A stretch of DNA of 9,776 bases from an uncultured Peptococcaceae bacterium (GTDB lineage Bacteria > Bacillota > Peptococcia > Peptococcales > Peptococcaceae). The DNA is taken from positions 1-9,776 of the forward strand of contig CABUKW010000119.1 of NCBI GenBank assembly GCA_902492275.1, read 5' to 3'. Shown here one piece after another: positions 1 to 7,382 of this stretch. Under the pieces are notes generated by a model. It saw nothing but the letters and a program-made list of their open reading frames with translations. It did no database searches and was not told the origin of the DNA. Position numbers and translations under genes: made by a program. Numbering within the stretch: the first letter of the stretch is position 1; the number at the start of each line of letters is the position of its first letter.

Positions 1-988
1 ACTGCTGCCATCTCCATGTATCACGACACATATCCTCAACTGTCCTTTCAGCAACCCAGCCTAATTCTTGCTTTGCTTTTTCTACACTTGCGTAGCATTC
101 TGCAATATCACCATCTCTGCGCGCAACAATTCGATAAGGCACTTTCACCTGATTTATTCGTTCAAAGGTCTGTACCAACTCTAAAACACTGGTACCTTTT
201 CCAGTTCCCAGATTATGAATAGATACGCCTTTATGACGCTGCAAATACTCAAGTGCTTTTACATGGCCCTTCGCTAAATCTACTACATGAATGTAATCTC
301 TCACACCGGTACCATCAAGCGTAGGATAATCATTACCAAATATCTGCAATTCCTTCAATTTTCCACAAGCAACCTGACTGATATAGGGCATCAGATTATT
401 GGGAATTCCTTGCGGGTCCTCTCCAATGAGACCGCTTTCATGCGCCCCAATCGGATTAAAGTATCGCAATAGAGATACCGCACATTCTGAATTTGCCTTG
501 CAAAAATCCTGTAAAATCTGCTCACTCATTGCCTTCGTTTCGCCATAAGGATTTGTCGTCATTTTCAAAGGCATATTTTCTGTAAAAGGCGCCTTATTGT
601 CACCATAAACCGTAGCAGAAGAGCTGAAAACGAGATGCTTCACCTGATATTTCTGCATCATTCTGCATAAATTCAATGTACCGACTAAGTTATTGTAATA
701 ATAGTCTATCGGTTTCTCCACCGATTCCCCTACAGCTTTTAATCCCGCAAAATGAATAATGCCATCAATCTGATTTTGCTGAAAAACTCTCTCTAACGCT
801 ACGGAATCCGTGACATCAATTTGATGAAACTTTAACTTTCGCCCTGTAATCTGCTCTGTACGTTGTATAGCGTCCAATTTACTATTGCAAAGATTATCTG
901 CAATAACCACTTCATGCCCGGCTTTCACCAATTCCACGCAGGTGTGGGTACCAATATAACCAGCTCCACCAGTTACTAAAATTTTCAT
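1..988 (-). CDS. galE: UDP-glucose 4-epimerase GalE (3' end cut by window edge)
   Basis: Cytoplasmic SDR enzyme interconverting UDP-glucose and UDP-galactose (some homologues also UDP-GlcNAc/UDP-GalNAc), supplying sugar donors for polysaccharide synthesis. Seen by translating the minus strand from the ATG at 988-986: the NAD-binding motif TGGAGYIG lies at residues 6-13, SSSATVYG at about 122-129, and the catalytic pair Y148/K152 sits in NPYGETK. These match the Ser-Tyr-Lys positions of E. coli GalE almost exactly. About 329 codons are visible and the frame is still open at the left edge, ending in the typical DTWRWQQ segment, so only about ten residues are missing from a usual ~338. The Shine-Dalgarno is weak (AAGTGGTG, 1001-994). 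It lies 69 bases after the dehydratase gene with no terminator between, so it is probably the fourth gene of that operon. Family call is secure; exact substrate range is not. Confidence 0.96.
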   Translation of the reverse strand, partial: MKILVTGGAGYIGTHTCVELVKAGHEVVIADNLCNSKLDAIQRTEQITGRKLKFHQIDVTDSVALERVFQQNQIDGIIHFAGLKAVGESVEKPIDYYYNNLVGTLNLCRMMQKYQVKHLVFSSSATVYGDNKAPFTENMPLKMTTNPYGETKAMSEQILQDFCKANSECAVSLLRYFNPIGAHESGLIGEDPQGIPNNLMPYISQVACGKLKELQIFGNDYPTLDGTGVRDYIHVVDLAKGHVKALEYLQRHKGVSIHNLGTGKGTSVLELVQTFERINQVKVPYRIVARRDGDIAECYASVEKAKQELGWVAERTVEDMCRDTWRWQQ

Positions 989-1057
989 GTTTTCACCACT
1001 TTAATTTTTCTTTAACCTGCTGTCTCAATTTTTTCAATCGTCTGAAGGCTTACCCTC

Positions 1058-2989
1058 TTATGCACCTACAGTACCTGCCTCCGGCATCTGCACAATTTTG
1101 GCATTGCCAGCTTGCACTTTCCCATCACCATGATGGTATTGCATCTGCGGATGATAGGTTGGTACTGCCTGCTGCAAGGTTTTCACCAGTTTTTCTTCAT
1201 TCTGTACATCTAACGCTTTTTTCAAATCCACCAGACTTTGCTGCAGCACTTCGTCTGCCACTGCTGTAATAGTGGCGATAAAAATCTTGCTGTTCTGCGT
1301 ACTCAAGGTGCCTTCTTCGCTCATCCGCAATTCTTCATAGAGCTTTTCCCCTGGCCGCAGCCCTACAAACTGGATATCAATATCTTTATAAGGCTCCAAC
1401 CCGGAAAGCCGAATCATCTTTTCCGCCACATCCAAAATACGTACCGGCTGTCCCATATCTAAGATAAAGATTTCTCCGCCTTTGGCCATACTGCCAGCTT
1501 CCAGCACCAGCTGCACTGCCTCTGGAATGGTCATAAAGTACCGAATAATATCCTTATGGGTAACGGTCAGCGGCCCGCCTTTGGCCAGCTGCTGTTGGAA
1601 CAGTGGAATCACTGAACCATTAGAGCCAATCACATTGCCAAACCGTACTGCCACAAAACGGGTTTTCCCCTGTTTGTTCAGCATCTGAATCAGCATTTCA
1701 GTAAACCGCTTGGTTGCGCCCATCACATTGGTGGGATTTACCGCCTTATCCGTAGAAATCAACAAAAACCGTTCCACCCCATACTGATTCGAAAGCTCCG
1801 CCACATTCTTAGTACCAAAGATATTGTTTTTTACCGCTTCCTCCGGGTTAAACTCCATCAATGGCACATGCTTATGGGCTGCCGCATGAAACACAATCTG
1901 CGGATGATACTTCTGAAACAGCAGTTCCAGCTTCTCTCTGTCCCGAATGCTGGCAATCTCCGTTACCATAGGGAATTCATCGCCATAGCGGAATTTCAAC
2001 TCTTGCTGAATGGAGTACACGTTATTTTCATAAATATCTAACAAAATCAGCTTTTTGGGTTTTAGTTTGGCCAACTGCCGCACCAACTCGGAACCAATGG
2101 AGCCGCCTGCTCCTGTTACCAGAATCACCTTTTCGCCAAAGCTCTGTGCCGCTGCGCTGTTATCTAAGGAAATACTTTTACGGCCCAACAGATCTTCGAT
2201 ATTAATTTCCCTTAGCTGCTTCATCAGCGGCCGGTTTTCCTGAATCAAAGCCGTCATATCAGGAATAATATAAGTCTTGCACTTGGCTTCCATACACTTT
2301 TCATAAATCCGTTCCTGCTCCTGTTGGGTAGCGGAAGGGGTACAGATAAAAATGGCTTCAATCTGTTTTTCTCTGCATAATTCCGGAATTTGATCCACAT
2401 TACCGGCTACATGAATGCTATGGAAAAACCGCCCGATTTTTTCCGGGTCATCGTCCACCACGCACACCGGATGATACTGATTCTGCGGATTAATCTTCAT
2501 ATCCCGCAGCAAAAAATCTGCAGAAGACCCTGCGCCTACCAATAGCACTCTTTTTTCTTCCGTACCCCCGCTGTTCTTCTCCTGACTCATCTGTACGGAA
2601 CGCAAATAGCGGTAAATCAAACGAATGGAAAGAATCTCTACTGTAATCAGCAACGAAATTAAAATATAAAAGACCAATGGCATGAAATCGCTGCTCAAAT
2701 AAGAAGCTGTTGTATAAACAATTCCGCATCCCAGCGTCACCACAATACAATAGAGAAACTCGGTGCTGCCTGCATAGCGCCATAGGGTGTTATACAGCTT
2801 ACTGATTAATAAACCCGCCAAATATACTGCGCCCAGCATCACCATATTCCAAAACCAGACCGACGTCGTTCCCGTTCCCTCTCCATAGCGGTATAGACCT
2901 GCTATCAAAAGCCCTGTGGCCAGCACTGCGACCATATCAACTGCTAATAAACACAGCTTTCGCCAGAAAATATGTCCTGGTTTCATCAT
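1058..2989 (-). CDS. Membrane-bound nucleotide-sugar 4,6-dehydratase, CapD/WbpM/PglF class
   Basis: Probable UDP-GlcNAc 4,6-dehydratase forming the 4-keto-6-deoxy sugar that starts pathways to QuiNAc, FucNAc, bacillosamine and similar sugars. The 643-residue long form shows four hydrophobic segments (about 10-33, 45-65, 77-97, 103-125). A first Rossmann-like domain has VGAGSS at 151-156, and the catalytic SDR domain has TGAGGSIG at 292-299. STDK is at 412-415, followed by M423-GAT-K427. Met in place of the usual SDR tyrosine is the hallmark of the long-form family, where the Asp-Lys of S-T/S-D-K is thought to do the chemistry. RFGNV and LRPGEK further support the family. Two adjacent ATGs occur: the GGAGG core (2998-2994) lies 4 bases from the first and 7 from the second (2986), so the second is the likelier start. 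A His/Gln-rich tail follows residue 600. The kinase gene ends 18 bases upstream, so they share a transcript. Product stereochemistry cannot be told from sequence. Confidence 0.93.
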   Translation of the reverse strand: MMKPGHIFWRKLCLLAVDMVAVLATGLLIAGLYRYGEGTGTTSVWFWNMVMLGAVYLAGLLISKLYNTLWRYAGSTEFLYCIVVTLGCGIVYTTASYLSSDFMPLVFYILISLLITVEILSIRLIYRYLRSVQMSQEKNSGGTEEKRVLLVGAGSSADFLLRDMKINPQNQYHPVCVVDDDPEKIGRFFHSIHVAGNVDQIPELCREKQIEAIFICTPSATQQEQERIYEKCMEAKCKTYIIPDMTALIQENRPLMKQLREINIEDLLGRKSISLDNSAAAQSFGEKVILVTGAGGSIGSELVRQLAKLKPKKLILLDIYENNVYSIQQELKFRYGDEFPMVTEIASIRDREKLELLFQKYHPQIVFHAAAHKHVPLMEFNPEEAVKNNIFGTKNVAELSNQYGVERFLLISTDKAVNPTNVMGATKRFTEMLIQMLNKQGKTRFVAVRFGNVIGSNGSVIPLFQQQLAKGGPLTVTHKDIIRYFMTIPEAVQLVLEAGSMAKGGEIFILDMGQPVRILDVAEKMIRLSGLEPYKDIDIQFVGLRPGEKLYEELRMSEEGTLSTQNSKIFIATITAVADEVLQQSLVDLKKALDVQNEEKLVKTLQQAVPTYHPQMQYHHGDGKVQAGNAKIVQMPEAGTVGA

Positions 2990-3007
2990 TGCCCCTCCCT
3001 TGTCCCC

Positions 3008-3745
3008 TTACTTTTTCTTACCGGCAGCTGGTTTTCGTTTTTTATGCTTTTTCTCGCCTGTCTGCCGGTCATAATAATCATAGTAGTAATAATCTCTGTC
3101 ATAGTAATAGCTGTTGCTGCCCTTATGCTTCACTTTATTCAATACCACACCCAAAATCTTGGCATGGGCTCTGTCCAGCTGCTCTTTTGCTTCCTGTGCC
3201 GCCCGGTAATCGACCTCGCCCTGCCCAATTACCAATACGACACCGTCCACCTCGGCTGCCACCAACGCCGGTTCAATAAATAATCCTACCGGCGCCATAT
3301 CGTAAATCACCATATCATAGTCCTGCTTCACCAATTCCATAAAATGCTTAAACTGCTGAGAGCCTATCATTTCTACTGGGTTGGGCGGAACTGGGCCGCA
3401 GTCAATAAAATATAAATTCTCATATTCGGTTTTACAGGTAACTTCCGCAATACTTTTTTCACTTAGAAGCACATTGCTAATACCTGTTTCATGGCGAATC
3501 CCCAGAGTATTGCCCAGGTTGGGCCGCCGTAAATCGGCCTCCACCAGTAAGGTCCGTTTCCCGGATTCCGCCATTGTAATACCCAGCAAGGTAGCTGTCG
3601 TCGTTTTCCCCGCGCCTACCTCACAGCTGGTCAGCAATAAAGACTGCACCGGCTTGTCCACGGAGGAAAACATAATATTGGATTTTAAAGTTTTTACTGT
3701 CTCCAGCACATGCCGGCTCAGATTATCATATTGAATTCGCGCCAT
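3008..3745 (-). CDS. CpsD/CapB-family bacterial tyrosine kinase
   Basis: Cytoplasmic P-loop tyrosine autokinase (BY-kinase) that works with the Wzz/CpsC membrane protein to control polysaccharide polymerisation and export. The 245 residues show Walker A CEVGAGKTTT at 41-50, Walker A' VEADLRRP at 68-75 and Walker B MVIYDMAP at 145-152. The C-terminus has nine tyrosines between 213 and 225 (positions 213-215, 219-222, 224, 225), the usual autophosphorylation cluster, then a Lys-rich tail. E15-K18-K21 sits where the EX2RX2R oligomerisation motif is expected, with Lys for both Arg. Walker A' has Glu-Ala-Asp where Asp-Ala-Asp is usual, and Walker B has D-M-A-P instead of D-T-P-P. It is therefore a somewhat divergent member, but the ATP lysine (K47) and the main acidic residues D71 and D149 remain. 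An AAGGAG site (3759-3754) is 8 bases from the ATG. The gene follows the Wzz gene by 33 bases, the classical cpsC-cpsD order. Confidence 0.95.
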   Translation of the reverse strand: MARIQYDNLSRHVLETVKTLKSNIMFSSVDKPVQSLLLTSCEVGAGKTTTATLLGITMAESGKRTLLVEADLRRPNLGNTLGIRHETGISNVLLSEKSIAEVTCKTEYENLYFIDCGPVPPNPVEMIGSQQFKHFMELVKQDYDMVIYDMAPVGLFIEPALVAAEVDGVVLVIGQGEVDYRAAQEAKEQLDRAHAKILGVVLNKVKHKGSNSYYYDRDYYYYDYYDRQTGEKKHKKRKPAAGKKK

Positions 3746-3778
3746 TTGCCCTTCTCCTTCATTTGCATGATTGTCCTG

Positions 3779-4480
3779 TTACCGTTCTGTAAAATCCGGT
3801 ATTTTCGCCAGTACCGGCAGATTGAGATACCGCTCGATATCATCGCTGGATTTAATCGTGGTGTCCAAGAAATAACGCAGGAAAGAAATCGCCAGCGCAA
3901 TCATCAGACCCACCATGGCGCACAGCATGGTGTTTTTCATCTTTGCCGGTCCGCTGGGTCCTGCCGGTACAGCAGCGGTATCGATCACCGTCACGTTATC
4001 CATGTGCATGATCTGCTGCACGCAGGCTGTAAATTCTTCGGTTAAGATGTTGGCCAGCTTGGCCACGCCCTTCTGGTCTACGCCGGTTACCACAATCTTA
4101 ATCATACGGGTATCGGTGGCAGAGCTGACTGAGATATCGTAGTCACCCAAATTCAATAGTCCCATGCGCTGCGCAGCCGCTTTGGTGACTCGTTCGCTCT
4201 GTAGAATTTCTATATAATCCTTGGACAGCATCAGGCTGCTGTTTAAATCCGTAGCGCTGACAATTTGCTCCCCATTGGCGTCGTAATTGTTGGCCTGCGT
4301 GGTATTCATAATGTATAACCGGCTGGAAGCCGTATAGGTTGGCGCTAATAAAAACTGATTGACCAGAAATCCCAATACCGCCGCTACCACCGTACAAACG
4401 GCCAGCAGCTTCCAATTCTTTTTCACAACCTCCCAAATCTCTTCCAGAGAAATCTCCATTTCGTCTTCCAAAATTTCCAC
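3779..4480 (-). CDS. Wzz/CpsC-type polysaccharide chain-length determinant and kinase adaptor
   Basis: Membrane protein with two transmembrane helices (about 24-45 and 184-204) around a roughly 140-residue extracytoplasmic domain, the Wzz/CpsC layout. A Pro/Gly-rich PAGPSGP segment at 172-178 precedes the second helix, and a cytoplasmic tail with SSDDIERYLNLPVLAKIP (about 211-228) matches the part that activates the cognate kinase in Gram-positive systems. At 233 residues it has the short length usual when the kinase is a separate protein. The longest frame begins with GTG at 4480, but the purine-rich stretch abuts that codon with no spacing. The ATG at 4459 (MEISLEEIWEVV), with GGAAG five bases upstream, looks like the natural family start and may be correct. 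First gene of the minus-strand operon, divergent from the phosphatase gene. Function is inferred from family and neighbours. Confidence 0.93.
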   Translation of the reverse strand: MEILEDEMEISLEEIWEVVKKNWKLLAVCTVVAAVLGFLVNQFLLAPTYTASSRLYIMNTTQANNYDANGEQIVSATDLNSSLMLSKDYIEILQSERVTKAAAQRMGLLNLGDYDISVSSATDTRMIKIVVTGVDQKGVAKLANILTEEFTACVQQIMHMDNVTVIDTAAVPAGPSGPAKMKNTMLCAMVGLMIALAISFLRYFLDTTIKSSDDIERYLNLPVLAKIPDFTER

Positions 4481-4496
4481 CCTTTCTTCTTTCTTT

Positions 4497-4510
4497 GCGC
4501 CGACAGGCGC
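4497..4510 (-). other. Small GC-rich hairpin in the leader of the Wzz operon
   Basis: A perfect 5-bp stem GCGCC/GGCGC encloses a 4-base loop. It lies 16 bases before the GTG at 4480 and 37 before the ATG at 4459. It has no following T-run on the minus strand (the next bases are AAAGAAAG), so it is not a terminator. It could stabilise the 5' end of the mRNA or space the ribosome site. The structure is seen; any role is inference. Confidence 0.3.
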
Positions 4511-4557
4511 TATGTATCAAATGCAGTCTGTTCTGGCATACTTAAACCCATCCCATT

Positions 4558-4578
4558 AAAACGCGGCAGCCGCTTTTT
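4558..4578. terminator. Terminator-like hairpin in the divergent intergenic region
   Basis: GCGG (4563-4566) and CCGC (4570-4573) form a 4-bp GC stem with loop CAG. It is flanked by AAAA on the left and TTTTT on the right, with one unpaired C at 4562. Read rightward it ends in TTTTTCTT, read leftward in GTTTTAAT, so it could act weakly in either direction. To the right it would stop antisense read-through into the phosphatase promoter region; to the left it would sit in the Wzz operon leader if that promoter lies beyond it. The stem is short, so strength is doubtful. Confidence 0.35.
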
Positions 4579-4605
4579 CTTCAGTAGCTTCTATCTAACA
4601 TTTTC

Positions 4606-4634
4606 TTTACATTTTGGAAAAATTGCGGTATACT
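4606..4634 (+). promoter_or_regulatory. Sigma-A promoter of the phosphatase/VanZ-like operon
   Basis: TTTACA (4606-4611) is separated by exactly 17 bases from TATACT (4629-4634), each matching five of six consensus bases. Transcription would begin near 4641, giving a leader of about 26 bases before the ATG at 4667. The AAAGGA ribosome site (4653-4658) lies 8 bases from that ATG. No equally good promoter is visible for the divergent Wzz operon. Confidence 0.8.
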
Positions 4635-4666
4635 AAAGCCACTTTTTTACAGAAAGGATCCCGCTT

Positions 4667-5314
4667 ATGCTCGATTGTCATTGCCATATCCTGCCTGCTG
4701 TTGACGACGGCGCTGTCGATTTACAGCAATCCATTGCCATGCTGCAATGCGCCAAACAGCTGGGCATCACCCAAATTATCGCTACGCCTCACATGAAACG
4801 TCAGCCTTTCAGCTGGACTGCTATCGAAGAAGCTTACGCACGTTTAAAGCCGGAAGCGGAACAATTAGAAATCCAATTGCAGCTTGGCTGTGAGCTTTAT
4901 GCACCGTTACTATCCGAACTGGGCTTTGATAAAATGCAACAATTTTGCATCAGGGGCACCAACCGGCTGCTGTTAGAGTTTCATCCCCATTACCTGCCGG
5001 ACAATCTTCCTGCCTATTTCAACAACATTTTCTGCCGTAACATCACGCCGATCTTGGCACACCCGGAACGCTATGGCACTGTGCAGAACAATCCTGCCAT
5101 ATTGCAGGAGATTGTGCAGATGGGCTGTTATCTGCAGATTAATGGCCGCAGCATCACGGCCAACCCTTTTGACAAATGCAGCAACACTGCCAAAAGACTG
5201 CTGAAATTATATCCTTCGGCATTTTTATCCTCCGACGCCCACTGTGCAGAGCATTACCAGGGTTTGCTAAAGGCGCAGCAGAAATGGAACCGATTGCGGA
5301 GGGATTTACCATGA
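4667..5314 (+). CDS. PHP-type protein-tyrosine phosphatase, CpsB/CapC/YwqE class
   Basis: Metal-dependent phosphatase that removes phosphate from the CpsD-type kinase, closing the phosphorylation cycle controlling surface polysaccharide synthesis. The 215 residues carry the PHP metal ligands in family order: HCHILPAVDDG with H5, H7 and D13-D14; ATPH with H42; E76 in CELY; HPERY with H133; SSDAH with D190 and H192. Length is slightly under the usual 240-255, with a compact C-terminus. A good promoter and ribosome site precede it, and its TGA overlaps the next ATG (ATGA, 5311-5314), so the two are translationally coupled. It is transcribed away from its presumed substrate kinase; in the classical cps order it sits directly before the Wzz gene in the same direction. 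Confidence 0.93.
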   Translation: MLDCHCHILPAVDDGAVDLQQSIAMLQCAKQLGITQIIATPHMKRQPFSWTAIEEAYARLKPEAEQLEIQLQLGCELYAPLLSELGFDKMQQFCIRGTNRLLLEFHPHYLPDNLPAYFNNIFCRNITPILAHPERYGTVQNNPAILQEIVQMGCYLQINGRSITANPFDKCSNTAKRLLKLYPSAFLSSDAHCAEHYQGLLKAQQKWNRLRRDLP

Positions 5315-5820
5315 AACAACAGTATGCTTATCACCAACAGATCCGGCAGCAGCGTCAAAAGCTTCGTATACAGCGCACCATCTGCTGTGCCATGCTAGCG
5401 CTGCTGCTGCTCCTGATTTGGGGCAATTCTTTGCAGCCAGCCGAAGCTTCCAGTGCCATCAGCACCGGCGTCTTATCCAAGCTGCAGCCGCTGTGGCTCC
5501 AGCTCACCGGCGCCAATTTTCCTTTATCCCATCATTTGCTGCGCAAACTGGGACATTTTTCTGAATTTTTCCTGCTCGGTTTGGTTTCCACCTTAACCGG
5601 AACCACAGGCCGCAAAAAGCTGACTTCTAATCTGCCCGTGATTCTTTATACCGGCCTTGCCGTGGCTGTGGCAGATGAAACCATTCAATATTTCAGCCCC
5701 GGCAGAAGCCCGGAAGTCCGTGATATTCTCATCGACTACAGCGGTTTCTGCTGCGGCTTGCTGGCAGCACTTGCCTTGTACAAATTGCTGTCAGCTATGT
5801 ATCAGGGTCTGACGCATTAA
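5311..5820 (+). CDS. VanZ-like family membrane protein
   Basis: A 169-residue membrane protein with a VanZ-like domain. Visible features are a basic, Gln-rich cytoplasmic start, a helix at about 23-38, the signature RKLGHFSEF (78-86) running into a second helix, a third helix near 108-121, then DETIQYFSPGRSPEVRDILID (122-142) and a last helix at about 143-160. The K-x-x-HF-x-EF and D-E-x-x-Q-x-F-x-P-x-R-x-x-x-x-x-D pattern is diagnostic. VanZ itself raises teicoplanin resistance by an unclear mechanism; homologues are scattered in cell-envelope loci, so no reaction can be stated. The ATG at 5311 was chosen because GGAGGG (5298-5303) lies 7 bases upstream and it overlaps the phosphatase stop; the frame is open further left but shows nothing gene-like there. 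The 60 bases to the convergent SLH gene hold only a 4-bp hairpin (CCAT/ATGG) and no good terminator. Confidence 0.9.
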   Translation: MKQQYAYHQQIRQQRQKLRIQRTICCAMLALLLLLIWGNSLQPAEASSAISTGVLSKLQPLWLQLTGANFPLSHHLLRKLGHFSEFFLLGLVSTLTGTTGRKKLTSNLPVILYTGLAVAVADETIQYFSPGRSPEVRDILIDYSGFCCGLLAALALYKLLSAMYQGLTH

Positions 5821-5880
5821 CGCGGCAGGCCCCATTTTTATGGATTCCTTACAAAGTTGCAAAGTAATACTCTCTTTTAA

Positions 5881-7314
5881 TTATCCGTTTTTATCTGCTA
5901 ATGCGATTTCCATGTTGCTGAAGATATTGTTCCAGCCGGTGCTGGTGATGCTGCCAGTCTCTACAACCCAGTGCACCGTACTGTTTGTCTCATCAATGGT
6001 GCCTGTCAGCAACGCTCTGTCAGAACCAGCATCATAAAGAGTTTTCAACGCTTCCTTTGCTTCATCGTCATCTGCAATTCTTGCATAAACATCGTCTACT
6101 GTAATAACAATCTGACTGTTAACTGCATCCGATACTTCTTTCGTAAGATCTTCTGTCAACGTAAAGCTGTATGAGTTTCCACTGACTGTTCTCATCGTAA
6201 TGTTAGTGCCTTCGGCTAAGGTCGCTTTTTTTACAGTTACATCTTCTGGCATATTGATAATTTCCATCGTTGCATCTACATTGTCATCCTCTACATCTAC
6301 CGCTGTGCCGTGGGCATACTCGATATAAAGATTTGTTACACTCTCTGTTACAGCGCTGGTATCAATCTGGCTAGGTTTCAACTGGCCGCTGTTGGATGTG
6401 CTGCTGCCGCCAGAACTACTACTGCTGCTTCCACCGCCACCGCCTGCGGCTGCTGTTACTGTCACCTGATAAGTGGCCGTTACAGTCTGATAGCCATCGG
6501 CTTTTGCAGTTACGGTAATGGTCGCAGTCCCTTTCTCTACCCCTTTGATGGTGACTTTGCCATCTTTCACCGTTACAATGGCAACATCCGTATCGCTGCT
6601 GACTGCTGTAATCACAGCATTTTCTGCAGAAGCTGTCACTGTAATCGTCCGGCTCGCCCCTTTTGCTATGGCGCCCTCTGTTGCGCTCAGCGTTATGCTC
6701 TGCGCTGCCAGTTCTTTTACGCCAAATACACGGTCTAATGCTGCCACTGCTTCTGCTCTGGTCAATGCTTTTTCGGCATTGAAGCGATTGGCTTCATCGC
6801 CAATCATATAACCGGCATTGGCTACTGCGCCTACCACGCCTTTGGCCCAGTCTGGTGTTGCCGCTGCATCGGCAAACTGATTTGCTCTTGCTGCATCGGA
6901 CGGCAGGTTTTTAATGCGGGCAATGATAGCCGCCGCCTGCGCTCTGGTTACACTATCATTTGGACGGAAGGTATTGTCTTCAAACCCTCCTATGTAGCCT
7001 TCATTCACGGCGATCGCTACCTGCCCGGCATACCAGTCGCCTGCCTTTACATCACTGAATGTTACGGCATTTCCTGCAGCCTGATATCCAGCTACACGGT
7101 TTACCAGAGCTACAAATTCAGCACGGCTGATTTCATTGTCTGGACGGATGGTTCCGTCTTCATAACCGGAAATCAAGGCCTGACTTTCCCATTTAGCCAG
7201 CACAGAGCCTGCCCAGTGTCCCTGTGTGTCTGTTGCTGCAAATGCGGCTGTCGGCAGTATTACGCTTAATCCAAACGTTGCCAATGCTACTTTTGCTGTT
7301 CTTTTTGTGTTCAT
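5881..7314 (-). CDS. Secreted SLH-domain protein with Ig-like (BIG2) domain
   Basis: Predicted cell-surface protein of 477 residues. A signal peptide spans 1-26 (KR start, hydrophobic core, AAFA/AT cleavage). Three SLH domains follow at about 28-72, 84-135 and 145-197, with SRAE (63-66), TRAQ (123-126) and TRAE (185-188) at the positions that bind the cell-wall ligand. A BIG2-like domain (about 204-288) has the DVAIVTVKDGKVTIKGVEKG core. A Gly/Ser linker (about 291-309) leads to an acidic C-terminal domain (about 311-477) that I do not recognise. SLH triplets hold proteins non-covalently on secondary wall polymer, or on modified peptidoglycan in Negativicutes. AGGAGG (7328-7323) is 8 bases from the ATG, a strong site suited to high expression. 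It lies 68 bases after the LCP-like gene with no terminator between, so read-through is likely; no clear own promoter is seen. It could be an S-layer subunit or an accessory adhesin. Confidence 0.92.
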   Translation of the reverse strand: MNTKRTAKVALATFGLSVILPTAAFAATDTQGHWAGSVLAKWESQALISGYEDGTIRPDNEISRAEFVALVNRVAGYQAAGNAVTFSDVKAGDWYAGQVAIAVNEGYIGGFEDNTFRPNDSVTRAQAAAIIARIKNLPSDAARANQFADAAATPDWAKGVVGAVANAGYMIGDEANRFNAEKALTRAEAVAALDRVFGVKELAAQSITLSATEGAIAKGASRTITVTASAENAVITAVSSDTDVAIVTVKDGKVTIKGVEKGTATITVTAKADGYQTVTATYQVTVTAAAGGGGGSSSSSSGGSSTSNSGQLKPSQIDTSAVTESVTNLYIEYAHGTAVDVEDDNVDATMEIINMPEDVTVKKATLAEGTNITMRTVSGNSYSFTLTEDLTKEVSDAVNSQIVITVDDVYARIADDDEAKEALKTLYDAGSDRALLTGTIDETNSTVHWVVETGSITSTGWNNIFSNMEIALADKNG

Positions 7315-7382
7315 TGGAATCTCCTCCTGTTTTTATTCCTTAGTTGGCTTATCAATCGTCTGACAATGTATATCCTTTGTCT

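Noticed and set aside
2490..2783. 97-codon minus-strand frame within the dehydratase gene
   Set aside because: Out-of-frame shadow of the membrane and first Rossmann region of the dehydratase.
2972..3283. Two overlapping plus-strand frames of about 100 codons antisense to the kinase gene
   Set aside because: Antisense to the conserved kinase and start of the dehydratase; hydrophobic and Cys/Pro-rich composition reflects the complementary strand.
4143..4520. 125-codon minus-strand frame overlapping the Wzz gene
   Set aside because: Shadow frame; the overlapping frame has clear Wzz topology and motifs.
5176..5310. 45-codon N-terminal extension of the VanZ-like protein
   Set aside because: It overlaps the phosphatase coding sequence and has no family features; the ATG at 5311 has a proper ribosome site.
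6310..6738. 142-codon plus-strand frame rich in Ala, Cys and Thr
   Set aside because: Antisense to the Gly/Ser linker, BIG2 and third SLH domain; no ribosome site.
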